A stretch of 14,609 nucleotides of DNA from an uncultured Bacteroidota bacterium. GTDB lineage: Bacteria; Bacteroidota; Bacteroidia; Chitinophagales; Saprospiraceae. Numbering within the stretch: position 1 is the stretch's first letter; every line of letters begins with the position of its first letter. Of this stretch, positions 6,560-14,233 are shown one piece after another. The DNA is taken from NCBI GenBank assembly GCA_937952445.1, contig CALGAA010000312.1, positions 1 to 14,609 on the forward strand. The letters run 5' to 3'. The notes under the pieces are model-generated. The model had not been told where the DNA came from, searched no databases, and was given only the letters and a program-made list of their open reading frames with translations. The position numbers and the translations under genes were made by a program.

Positions 6560-7297
6560 ATGCTTATTGAAGTAGCCGCCAATTCTTATGAATCCGCCAA
6601 AATTGCCAGCCAGGCGGGAGCAGACCGGATCGAACTTTGCTCCAATTTGGAAATTGGGGGAACCACGCCCAGTCCGGGTCAACTCCGGTGCGTGAAAAAG
6701 AATTTAACCATTCCGGTTCATGCTTTAATACGTCCCCGGGGAGGTGATTTTGTATACAGCCCTTCTGAATTGGAGGAAATGATCGAATCGATCGAGTATT
6801 GCCGGTCGATCGGGGTGGAGGGTGTCGTATTTGGGATTCTCACTCCGGAGGGCGCCGTAGATGCCGATAATACAAAACTATTGCTTGCGCATACCGAAGG
6901 GATGGACACGACCTTTCACCGGGCATTTGATATGGTCACCCATCAGGACCGCGCACTGGAAACCATCATTGACCTGGGATTTAACCGGATCCTGACCTCC
7001 GGCGGACAACAATCCACCCCGGAAGGTATAAAACAAATTGCAGCACTGGTCGAACAGGCGGACGATAGATTGACCATTATGCCAGGGGGTGGAATCAACG
7101 AAAACAACATCGAGGCCGTGATTCGATTTACCGGCGCGCGGGAATTTCATTTATCCGGCAAAGTGGTGATTAAATCCCCTGTCGAATATCGAAACAAAGC
7201 CCTCGAGCTCGTGAATCCTGATCATATTCATCCCTACAATTACCAACAAAGCAGCTACGATAAAATTAAAAGGGTGATGGAAAAGGTAGGGAAGTAG
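6560..7297 (+). CDS. cutC: CutC family protein
   Basis: This 245-residue TIM-barrel protein carries the CutC signatures: MLIEVAANS at the N-terminus, GADRIELCSNL at 20-30, IRPRGGDF at 57-64, TFHRAFD at 118-124, ILTSGGQ at 144-150, MPGGGIN at 174-180 and EFHLSGK at 195-201. Length is normal. The family is named for copper homeostasis in E. coli, but a direct copper role has been questioned, so the physiological function should be read as uncertain. It is the only plus-strand gene of the window, it stands alone, and the downstream gene converges on it. The ATG at 6560 matches the family N-terminus. Confidence 0.92.
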   Translation: MLIEVAANSYESAKIASQAGADRIELCSNLEIGGTTPSPGQLRCVKKNLTIPVHALIRPRGGDFVYSPSELEEMIESIEYCRSIGVEGVVFGILTPEGAVDADNTKLLLAHTEGMDTTFHRAFDMVTHQDRALETIIDLGFNRILTSGGQQSTPEGIKQIAALVEQADDRLTIMPGGGINENNIEAVIRFTGAREFHLSGKVVIKSPVEYRNKALELVNPDHIHPYNYQQSSYDKIKRVMEKVGK

Positions 7298-7518
7298 TCA
7301 TCAAAAGTCTGTGATCAATGTCAGGTTTCGGGTCTTTAGCCCCGGTTGTTTTGGAGCCTTCCCCCGGCAGTTGTAGAAATCCGGAATTGCAGAGTGCCTG
7401 CCTTGAAAAAAGAAGTACATCTCCCCTATGCCCACTACTTTTCGTTGCTGAAACAGCAGGAAGCCCGCTGTGGCGGGAGGTGGTACCATACGGCCTTCTT
7501 CTCGTAGGAATTAATTCC
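7298..7518. repeat. Hairpin-rich convergent spacer, possible dispersed element
   Basis: This 221-bp spacer between converging genes carries no credible gene. It has several short inverted repeats: CGGG 7329-7332 with CCCG 7341-7344; TGCTG 7446-7450 with CAGCA 7454-7458 (3-nt loop); CCCGC 7464-7468 with GCGGG 7473-7477 (4-nt loop). It ends in the palindrome at 7506-7519. No stem is followed by a clear T-tract. The density of hairpins suggests a repeated intergenic element, but I see only one copy, so this is an inference. Confidence 0.35.
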
Positions 7519-7519
7519 T
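7506..7519. other. 14-bp perfect palindrome at a gene end
   Basis: AGGAATTAATTCCT is a perfect palindrome whose last base is also the last base of the redoxin gene's stop codon (7519-7521, minus). Its placement and AATT-containing core parallel the palindrome at 409-422. Confidence 0.5.
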
Positions 7520-8133
7520 TATGATTTAATCACGCACCCCATCACCCGGGTTTCGGTCGGCGACGGATCCGAATTATTTTCCAGGGCCCGGATGGCGTTC
7601 TCCAAATATTTCTCAGATACATTCTGGCTTCCGACCGCGCTGTCATCAATAGCTCCCCGGTACCGAACCTTGCGTTGACCGTCCAGGAGAAACACCTCCG
7701 GTGTTTTGCTCGCCCCGAATCGATTGTACACCCCATCGGCATCGATCAAATACGTACCCCCAAAACGGCTTTCAGCCACCCACTTCTGTAGCTCCGTCAC
7801 GGAATCCTCAGGTTTTAAAAGGGGATCACTCGGATTGATCAACACCACGGGATACCCCATGTCCCCATAAACATCCTGCAACTCGACGATCCTCTCATCG
7901 TACAACTTGGCGAATGGACAACTATTACTGGTAAATATGATGATCGTCCCGGCAGCCCCGGCTACATTTGACAACGATATACTTTGACCACTGAGATTCT
8001 GAAGGGTGAAATTTTCCACCGTATCCCCGATGGAATACGTCGAATCCTGTGTCTTGTTCAACCCCAGGAAGCCCCCGATCGCCGTAGCTACAAGCACGGC
8101 CAGTCCAACCAATCCATACACCAATGATTTCAT
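7519..8133 (-). CDS. Membrane-anchored thioredoxin-fold (redoxin/PRX-like) protein
   Basis: This 204-residue protein has an N-terminal membrane segment (about residues 5-25) and a thioredoxin fold facing the periplasm by prediction. The active-site region is FTSNSCPFAKLYDERI, with Cys72. Relatives I know usually have Cys-Asn-His-Cys-Pro-Phe here; this protein has Ser69-Asn-Ser-Cys72, so the first cysteine is missing. Other family features are the cis-proline motif TPEVFLLD (Pro145), YRGAIDD (158-164) and a C-terminal GCVIK with Cys200. Cys72 and Cys200 are the only cysteines, so a disulfide between them is possible. The gene starts 7 nt after dnaE and is presumably co-transcribed. Its substrate is unknown. 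Confidence 0.8.
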   Translation of the reverse strand: MKSLVYGLVGLAVLVATAIGGFLGLNKTQDSTYSIGDTVENFTLQNLSGQSISLSNVAGAAGTIIIFTSNSCPFAKLYDERIVELQDVYGDMGYPVVLINPSDPLLKPEDSVTELQKWVAESRFGGTYLIDADGVYNRFGASKTPEVFLLDGQRKVRYRGAIDDSAVGSQNVSEKYLENAIRALENNSDPSPTETRVMGCVIKS

Positions 8134-8140
8134 AATTCAA

Positions 8141-11100
8141 CTATTTACCTGTTGAAGTCAATACGGAATACTGGTAGTTATTATTTTCAAGCTCTTCCAG
8201 AAAATCGTTGTCAATTCTAACCCCGCCATTCCCCGATCGCAGCCCAATCTGAATTTCCTTATCCGCCAAATCAAAAACGGTGAGACGTATCTTTTGTTGC
8301 CCATGATGCGCCTCCATCATACGTTTGAGGCCCGAAATATATTCCTCATCAATATCCAAAACGGGGACGTACAATTGCACGGATTCAATGGAATTTCCGG
8401 CGATTTCCCTGAGCAGATTCACTGCATCTACCGAATGTCGAAGCTCGCCGTTCCGCCCCATCGTAAAAGAGACGATAAGATGTAGGAAATTTCCGCTTTC
8501 GATCAAGCCCTGGTTGTTTAGAAAATTTTTCCCACTAATGAAGAATTCATAACTACCGCTGTAGTCCTGAAGCGTAAAGACCCCGTATTCCAATCCCCTT
8601 TTACTGACCCCCGTCCGGCTGTTGGTCACGAGTCCCCCCACGCGGAAGCGGCGACCATTTTGTTGGTACTCCTCCATGGTTTTCAGATCGCAATCCGTCA
8701 ACTCTTTCAACAAATGACGGACCTGGTCGAGCGGATGCCCACTGGCGTATATCCCTACAATTTCTTTCTCCCGCTCCAGTTCATACATTTTCTGCCACGG
8801 TTCTCCTTCAGGTGGCACCGGCGGTTCCAGCGTCACGGTGGATTCAAATCCGAACAGCGAATTCTGCATCGATTCTTTTGCTTCCCGGTACATATTTCCG
8901 TATCGAACCAAATGCTCGATGAAGGTTTCGTATTTATCGGAAGGCTCAAAATATGCCGATCGACCGATTTCAAAACAATCCATAGCACCGCTCAAAACGA
9001 GGTTTTCAATGCTTTTTTTATTGATCGCCCGAAGGTTGATCCGTTTGATAAAATCGTCCAGCGATTCGTAAGGACCATTCGCTTCCCTCTCTTCGATCAA
9101 TGCCTTTGCCGCGGCTTCCCCAAACCCTTTCAGACCAAACAATCCGATGCGAATGTTTCTTTCGTCATCGACCGTAAAATTGAGGTCGCTCTTATTGACA
9201 TCGGGTCCCAGGACTTTGATTCCCATCGCCTTGGCCTCACGCAAAAAGAACTCGAGCTTAGCGATATCCGATGAATTGTGCATCAGCACCGCGGCCATAA
9301 ATTCCTCGGGATAGTGAGCCTTTAGATAAGCCGTTTGAAATGCCACGATAGCGTAACAGGTCGAGTGGGATTTGTTGAACGCATACGAGGCAAAAGCTTC
9401 CCAATCCCTCCATATCTTTTGAAGGATTTTCGGATCATGCCCCCGGGCGGTGCCGCCTTCCAAAAATTTCGGATAGAGGGCATCGATGATCTTTTTCTTC
9501 TTTTTCCCCATCCCTTTCCGCAAAACGTCAGCCTCACCCTTGGTAAATCCAGCCAGTTTTTGGGACAAAAGCATAACCTGCTCCTGGTAGACCGTAATGC
9601 CATAAGTACTGGCCAGGTGCTCCTTCATATCCTCCAGGTCATACGTGATCTCCTCCCGACCGTGTCGGCGTTCGATAAAGGTGGGGATGTACTGCATCGG
9701 ACCCGGTCGGTACAATGCGTTCATGGCGATGAGATCTTCAAAATTATTGGGTGCGAGGAGCTTAAGGTTCTTCTGCATCCCGGCAGACTCGTACTGGAAA
9801 ATTCCAACCGTTCGCCCTTTTTGGAAAATCCGTTCATAGGTCAGCGGGTCGTCTAACGGTATTTCGTCCGGATCGATTTTAATCCCCCTGTTCTTCTCAA
9901 TAATCCGGATCGCATCCTTAATAATGGATAAGGTCTTTAAACCAAGAAAATCCATTTTCAGCAAGCCGGCCTCCTCCACCACAGAGTTGTCAAATTGGGT
10001 AACCAGGAGATCCGAATCCTTGGCTGTCGTAATGGGAATAATCTTCCGTATATCGTCCGGGGTAATAATGATCCCGCAGGCATGAATGCCCGTATTGCGC
10101 ACAGATCCCTCCAGATTTCGGGCCGTGCGCAACATTTCACCGACGATGCTATTCTCCTCCGCTAATTCGCGGATCGGCTTCGTTTTGGCAAGATCATCTG
10201 CATTGAGGTGTGCCAACAACTGACTATCCAGACCGCCCGGATTCAATACGTTATCCAGATTGGCCTTTGGATGACTGGGGTACATTTTGGAAATCCGGTT
10301 GACTTCGTGCAGGGGAACATCCAGGACCCGCCCCACGTCCCGGATGGACATTTTAGCCGCCATCGAGCCGTAGGTGATGATTTGAGCTACCTGATGTTTT
10401 CCGTATTTTTCGACCACATAGTCGATCACTTTACTCCGCCCTTCGTCGTCAAAATCAATATCGATATCGGGCATCGAAACGCGCTCAGGATTTAAAAAGC
10501 GCTCAAAAAGCAAGTCGTAGGCGATGGGGTCGACATTGGTGATACCCAGACAGTAGGCCACCGCTGACCCGGCCGCTGATCCCCTGCCCGGCCCTACCGC
10601 CACATCCATCTTTCGGGCGATGGAGGTAAAATCCTGAACGATCAGGAAGTACCCTGCATATCCGCTTTCATTGATGACACTCAATTCAAAATCCAGTCTT
10701 TCCCGGACCACTTCATTCATCTCCTTGTATCTCCTCCGTGCTCCCTCATAGGTTAGGTGCCGGAGGTAGTCTTCCTGCGAATTGAACTCTGAAGGCACGG
10801 GGAAGGCGGGCAATAACACATCCCGCTTGAGATGGAGCGTATCGATTTTATCGTATATCTCGATCGTATTATCCAGCGATTCCGGGAGATCCTGGAAAAG
10901 CGCATTCATCTCTGCTTTGGTCTTAAAGTAAAAATCAGAGCTGGGAAACCTGAAGCGCTGTTCTTCTTCCACCTTATTGCCCGTATTGATGCACAACAAT
11001 ATATCGTGGGCCTTCCAATCGTCCCGTTCCAAATAATGTGAGTCGTTGGTTGCGATCAGTTTGACATTGTGCTTCCGGGCAAATCGGATCAGGGTTTGAT

Positions 11101-11692
11101 TGACGTCTTCCTGGCTTTTGCCTGTCCCGTCAATATTTTCCAACCCCTGGTGTCGCTGAAGTTCAATATAATAATCCTCCCCAAACAAATCGAGCCACCA
11201 TTTCAATTTGGCTTCAGCTTCCTCTTCTGTACCAAAAAGAATAGTTTGCGGTATTTCCGCACCGATACAACAACTCGTGGCTATGATTCCTTCGTGGTAT
11301 TTTTCCAATAACTCTTTGTCGATTCGGGGAAAGTCGTTGTACAATCCCTCGGTAAACCCCAGGCTACACAACATGGACAAGTTTTGATAACCCTGCTGGT
11401 TTTTCGCCAACAACAACTGATGGTGGCGTACATCCCTCTCCCCCCTTTTTCGCGAAAATGATTGCTTGTGACGGTCTTCGACCATATAAAATTCGCAACC
11501 CACCATGGGTTTCAAATTCCTTTTCTCCGCCTCTGCCACAAATTTGAAGGCGCCAAACATATTGCCGTGATCGGTGAGTGCAACACCTTTCTGACCATCT
11601 GCCACGGCCTTGTCCATCATCAATTCGATTTTGGATGCACCGTCCAGAAGTGAATATTGGGTGTGACAATGAAGATGTAGAAAATCAGGCAT
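8141..11692 (-). CDS. dnaE: DNA polymerase III subunit alpha
   Basis: This 1183-residue catalytic subunit of the replicative polymerase has normal DnaE length and no intein or frameshift. The PHP domain (about 1-280) opens with FLHLHCHTQYSLLDG and keeps what look like all nine metal-binding positions: His8, His10, Asp17, His42, Glu67, His90 or His91, Cys141, Asp217 and His219. The palm has GPGRGSAAGS (367-376), PDIDIDFDD (408-416, catalytic Asp409 and Asp411) and KMDFLGLKT with Asp581 as the likely third catalytic Asp. The fingers region contains ALYRPGPMQYIP, and an OB fold lies near the C-terminus (RFRVGGLVTNSRTG). It has its own promoter and is followed 7 nt later by a redoxin gene. The ATG at 11690-11692 matches the family start. 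Confidence 0.97.
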   Translation of the reverse strand: MPDFLHLHCHTQYSLLDGASKIELMMDKAVADGQKGVALTDHGNMFGAFKFVAEAEKRNLKPMVGCEFYMVEDRHKQSFSRKRGERDVRHHQLLLAKNQQGYQNLSMLCSLGFTEGLYNDFPRIDKELLEKYHEGIIATSCCIGAEIPQTILFGTEEEAEAKLKWWLDLFGEDYYIELQRHQGLENIDGTGKSQEDVNQTLIRFARKHNVKLIATNDSHYLERDDWKAHDILLCINTGNKVEEEQRFRFPSSDFYFKTKAEMNALFQDLPESLDNTIEIYDKIDTLHLKRDVLLPAFPVPSEFNSQEDYLRHLTYEGARRRYKEMNEVVRERLDFELSVINESGYAGYFLIVQDFTSIARKMDVAVGPGRGSAAGSAVAYCLGITNVDPIAYDLLFERFLNPERVSMPDIDIDFDDEGRSKVIDYVVEKYGKHQVAQIITYGSMAAKMSIRDVGRVLDVPLHEVNRISKMYPSHPKANLDNVLNPGGLDSQLLAHLNADDLAKTKPIRELAEENSIVGEMLRTARNLEGSVRNTGIHACGIIITPDDIRKIIPITTAKDSDLLVTQFDNSVVEEAGLLKMDFLGLKTLSIIKDAIRIIEKNRGIKIDPDEIPLDDPLTYERIFQKGRTVGIFQYESAGMQKNLKLLAPNNFEDLIAMNALYRPGPMQYIPTFIERRHGREEITYDLEDMKEHLASTYGITVYQEQVMLLSQKLAGFTKGEADVLRKGMGKKKKKIIDALYPKFLEGGTARGHDPKILQKIWRDWEAFASYAFNKSHSTCYAIVAFQTAYLKAHYPEEFMAAVLMHNSSDIAKLEFFLREAKAMGIKVLGPDVNKSDLNFTVDDERNIRIGLFGLKGFGEAAAKALIEEREANGPYESLDDFIKRINLRAINKKSIENLVLSGAMDCFEIGRSAYFEPSDKYETFIEHLVRYGNMYREAKESMQNSLFGFESTVTLEPPVPPEGEPWQKMYELEREKEIVGIYASGHPLDQVRHLLKELTDCDLKTMEEYQQNGRRFRVGGLVTNSRTGVSKRGLEYGVFTLQDYSGSYEFFISGKNFLNNQGLIESGNFLHLIVSFTMGRNGELRHSVDAVNLLREIAGNSIESVQLYVPVLDIDEEYISGLKRMMEAHHGQQKIRLTVFDLADKEIQIGLRSGNGGVRIDNDFLEELENNNYQYSVLTSTGK

Positions 11693-11705
11693 GGATCAGA
11701 TCTTT

Positions 11706-11739
11706 TATCGTAAAACTCAAATATAGAACTTTTACGATA
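11706..11739. promoter_or_regulatory. Perfect 10-bp inverted repeat bracketing the dnaE -7 box
   Basis: TATCGTAAAA (11706-11715) and TTTTACGATA (11730-11739) are exact inverted repeats separated by 14 bp. The spacer holds the entire -7 box of the dnaE promoter (11718-11725). The likely start site falls in the downstream arm, so only part of the dyad would be in the RNA; a DNA operator is more natural than an RNA hairpin. No regulator gene lies nearby. Confidence 0.55.
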
Positions 11740-11749
11740 TGAACCACAA
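11718..11749 (-). promoter_or_regulatory. dnaE promoter
   Basis: On the minus strand the region contains TTG (11749-11747), 21 nt, then TATATTTG (11725-11718), matching the Bacteroidota -33/-7 pattern TTG-N19-21-TAnnTTTG. Transcription would start near 11711, leaving a leader of about 20 nt before the dnaE ATG. The downstream DUF2461 gene of the other operon ends at 11801, so this promoter separates the two units. Confidence 0.6.
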
Positions 11750-11800
11750 GAAAGAGATTTATGTTTTCAAAACTTGAACAAAGGTTTCCGACTCTGACAT

Positions 11801-12463
11801 TTACCGTTCCACCCCATTGAGATCGTAAACCAAATACTCTGTCAAGGCCTGAAATACCGGAATCATAGCCGTATAATCAGCAGCTAATTTTTTAGGAGCT
11901 TCCTGATGAAATAAGGTTTCGGGTGGATAACTCCGGTGCAAAAGGAATTGTTTTTTCCGCAGAAGATCGATTTGAGGATGATCACGGTCGATACCCCTGG
12001 GTGCCGTTTTGAGCTCTTCACCGGACAATCCACCGAACCGTTCTGAGATTTCCTTATGGTTTAGAGCTTTTCGAAACGGATCCGGATCGTTGGCGATTCC
12101 CTCCCGGATAAAACCCAGATCATCTCTGTTGGGGTTCCAAAAACCACCAGCCACCATAGCTTCCCTGGCTGATATTTGAAGGTAAAATCCACCCCTTCGG
12201 TATTTGCCTTTCCGGGTAAAATGCGCAGCAAAGTGGGTTTTGTAAGGGGTTTTATCAGCTGTAAATCGTAAATCCCGGTATATCCGGTAAATCTTGGTCT
12301 TTTCGATTTCGTCCGTTTTCAACAGTTCTTTTCGAACATCTTGAACAAAATTTTTAAAATCCTTGAGACTCTCTTCGTACCACGACCGGTTGTCATTAAA
12401 CCATTCCCGGTCATTATTCACAGCCAGTTGGGCCAAAAATTGTATGGTATGTTGATCGATCAT
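11801..12463 (-). CDS. DUF2461 family protein
   Basis: This protein of about 220 residues belongs to DUF2461 (TIGR02453-type). The recognisable segments are FLAQLAVNNDREWFNDNR near the N-terminus, IYRIYRDLRFTADKTPYKTHFA, GGFYLQIS and a C-terminal half with SYPPETLFHQ. The family is widespread in bacteria; I know of no firmly established reaction. No signal peptide or membrane segment is visible, so it should be cytoplasmic. The frame opens at a TTG at 12517, which would overlap rsgA by 25 nt. The ATG at 12461-12463 matches the family N-terminus and leaves a 29-nt gap. It is the last gene of the GGGP synthase-rsgA operon. Confidence 0.85.
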   Translation of the reverse strand: MIDQHTIQFLAQLAVNNDREWFNDNRSWYEESLKDFKNFVQDVRKELLKTDEIEKTKIYRIYRDLRFTADKTPYKTHFAAHFTRKGKYRRGGFYLQISAREAMVAGGFWNPNRDDLGFIREGIANDPDPFRKALNHKEISERFGGLSGEELKTAPRGIDRDHPQIDLLRKKQFLLHRSYPPETLFHQEAPKKLAADYTAMIPVFQALTEYLVYDLNGVER

Positions 12464-12492
12464 TTGATTTGGTTTATATTCCGGCACGTCGG

Positions 12493-13440
12493 TTAATAGT
12501 CCCGGTGCCGTTCCCAATAGTTTTGGTCTTCAATTTCCCCGATAATAGCGAGATAATTTTGATAGCGTAAATCGGAAATAACTCCATCCTCTACAGCATT
12601 TTTCACCGCGCAGCCCGGTTCGTTTCGATGGGTACAGTTGTAAAAACGGCACTGATCGGAATATTCAAAAAACTCCCGAAAATTGTGTGCAACATCTTGC
12701 ACTTCCATATTATTAAAGGATAAAGATTTAATGCCGGGGGTGTCGATGATTTCGATATCATCCTTTAGAAAATACATTTCGGCAAAGGTAGTCGTATGCT
12801 GGCCCTTGCCTGAGTATTCAGACAACTCACCTTCTGTCAATTTCAGATTCGGATCCAGCGCATTGAGTACAGAGCTTTTCCCTACCCCCGATTGTCCGCT
12901 AACCAAAGTTCTTTTACCTGTAAGTTTTTGTCGGAGCACATCAATATTTTCTCCTGTCCGCGCAGATATCCCCAGAGTTGTATAGCCTATGCCTTCGTAG
13001 ATGGATTTGAAATGATCCAGGCTAGTGAAATTCCCAGGTGTATAAATATCGATTTTATTGAAAGCCAGGATACAGGGGATATCGTGGGTCTCTGTCATCA
13101 ACAAATACCGATCGATAAAACTGGGTTTGAGTTCGGGTTCTTTTAACGTAACGAGCAACAAGGCCTGATCCAGGTTGGCTGCCATCAGGTGCATACTGTG
13201 CTTACGCCGGGGACTTTGCCGGAGCACATAATTGTCGCGGTCAAGGATTTTGCGGATAATACCGGTTTGTTCTTCGGATTCTTCCATCTCGATCATCACC
13301 CTGTCCCCCACGGCCACGGGGTTGGTTAATTTGAGTTTGCCCATCCGAAATCGGCCAACGATGCGGCATGGGTAGGTCGAGTCACCCACTCTGACCATAT
13401 ACCAGCTACCGGTAGATTTAACAACTACACCTTCTTGCAT
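12493..13440 (-). CDS. rsgA: Ribosome small subunit-dependent GTPase RsgA
   Basis: This 315-residue circularly permuted GTPase assists late maturation of the 30S ribosomal subunit. An N-terminal OB fold (about 1-75) is followed by GTPase motifs in permuted order: NKID (G4, 128-131), SAR (G5, 159-161), GQSGVGKS (G1, 182-189), GQHTTT (G2, 213-218) and DTPG (G3, 233-236). A zinc site follows with Cys264, Cys269, His271 and Cys277. The frame extends upstream another 53 codons, but those overlap the GGGP synthase gene and resemble no RsgA. The ATG at 13438-13440 gives the family N-terminus MQEGVVVKS and lies 4 nt after the upstream stop. Confidence 0.95.
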   Translation of the reverse strand: MQEGVVVKSTGSWYMVRVGDSTYPCRIVGRFRMGKLKLTNPVAVGDRVMIEMEESEEQTGIIRKILDRDNYVLRQSPRRKHSMHLMAANLDQALLLVTLKEPELKPSFIDRYLLMTETHDIPCILAFNKIDIYTPGNFTSLDHFKSIYEGIGYTTLGISARTGENIDVLRQKLTGKRTLVSGQSGVGKSSVLNALDPNLKLTEGELSEYSGKGQHTTTFAEMYFLKDDIEIIDTPGIKSLSFNNMEVQDVAHNFREFFEYSDQCRFYNCTHRNEPGCAVKNAVEDGVISDLRYQNYLAIIGEIEDQNYWERHRDY

Positions 13441-13444
13441 CGTG

Positions 13445-14200
13445 TCATGAAAATTGGATGATGGTATTGAATTTATCGATCGCAGTAGAAATTTCGATGA
13501 GTTGGGACGGGTCCTTTTCCACCGCATTCCCCACCACCAGGATATCAGCCCCGGCTTCACACATCGAGTGAGCTTGTTCTCCGGTCCGGATACCACCACC
13601 GACGATCAGCGGGATATCCGTTTCTTTTTTGACCTGCCGGATCATTTCCTCGCTGACGGATTCCCGGGCCCCGCTGCCTGAATCCAGATATATCACACGA
13701 AGACCCAATAATTCTCCGGCGCTGGCTGTACAACTTGCAATATCTGGTTTATCCCGTGGTACAGGCATCGTCTGACTCATATAGGACACGGTGGTAGGCT
13801 GGCCGCCATCGACCAGGATGTACCCCGTCGGAATAATCTCCAGGTTACTTCTTTTGAGGTGGGGAGCAGCGGTCACATGACGACCGATCAGCAGTTCCGG
13901 ATTGCGGCCGGAAATCAGGGAGAGGAGGAGAATTCCATCAGCTTTGGAATTGATCTGAAAAATATCACCCGGAAAAAGGATGCTGGGCATATGGAAGTGA
14001 TCTTTGATGTAATCCAGACAATAGTCCAGATTATCTTCTTTCAGCAAGCTTCCTCCGACAAAAATGTAATCTATGGAACAACGACTTACCCATTTTGTCA
14101 ATTCCTCAAGATGCACCTTATCGGTGTTATCCGGATCGATCAACAATGCCAAACATTTCTTTCTCTGACGGTGGGCAGCATAAAAACTGTCGTAAATCAT
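13445..14200 (-). CDS. Geranylgeranylglyceryl phosphate synthase family protein (PcrB-like, group II)
   Basis: This 251-residue TIM-barrel prenyltransferase attaches a polyprenyl diphosphate to sn-glycerol-1-phosphate. Family motifs run the length: ALLIDPDN (18-25), YIFVGGSL (45-52), ILFPGD (74-79), SLISGRNPELLIG (94-106), PTGYILVDGG (124-133), YLDSGSGA (171-178), IVGGGIR (199-205) and ADILVVGNAV (218-227). The SLISGRNP and PTGYILVDGG segments resemble the archaeal/Bacteroidota group II enzymes. Whether the substrate is geranylgeranyl or a longer chain cannot be read by eye. The gene heads an operon with rsgA (4-nt gap) and the DUF2461 gene. ATG at 14198-14200. Confidence 0.9.
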   Translation of the reverse strand: MIYDSFYAAHRQRKKCLALLIDPDNTDKVHLEELTKWVSRCSIDYIFVGGSLLKEDNLDYCLDYIKDHFHMPSILFPGDIFQINSKADGILLLSLISGRNPELLIGRHVTAAPHLKRSNLEIIPTGYILVDGGQPTTVSYMSQTMPVPRDKPDIASCTASAGELLGLRVIYLDSGSGARESVSEEMIRQVKKETDIPLIVGGGIRTGEQAHSMCEAGADILVVGNAVEKDPSQLIEISTAIDKFNTIIQFS

Positions 14201-14213
14201 AGAATCGTTTTTC

Positions 14214-14233
14214 CAAAGATATAGAAATTCTAT
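14214..14233 (-). promoter_or_regulatory. Promoter -7 box and palindrome of the GGGP synthase operon
   Basis: TATCTTTG on the minus strand (14221-14214) is a perfect TAnnTTTG box, placing the start site only about 7 nt before the ATG, a short leader. Directly upstream, and sharing one base with it, is the odd palindrome ATAGAA-A-TTCTAT (14221-14233). A TTG -33 element is not evident at the expected spacing. Confidence 0.4.

Noticed and set aside
8660..9856. Long plus-strand frames (8660-9274 and 9335-9856) opposite dnaE
   Set aside because: They are antisense shadows of a strongly conserved dnaE coding sequence; their translations show no domain and they have no promoter.
12464..12517. 18-codon N-terminal extension of the DUF2461 protein from a TTG
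   Set aside because: It overlaps the end of rsgA and precedes a good ATG at the family N-terminus.
13441..13599. 53-codon N-terminal extension of RsgA
   Set aside because: It overlaps the GGGP synthase coding sequence, has no similarity to RsgA, and an ATG at the family start follows 4 nt after the upstream stop.
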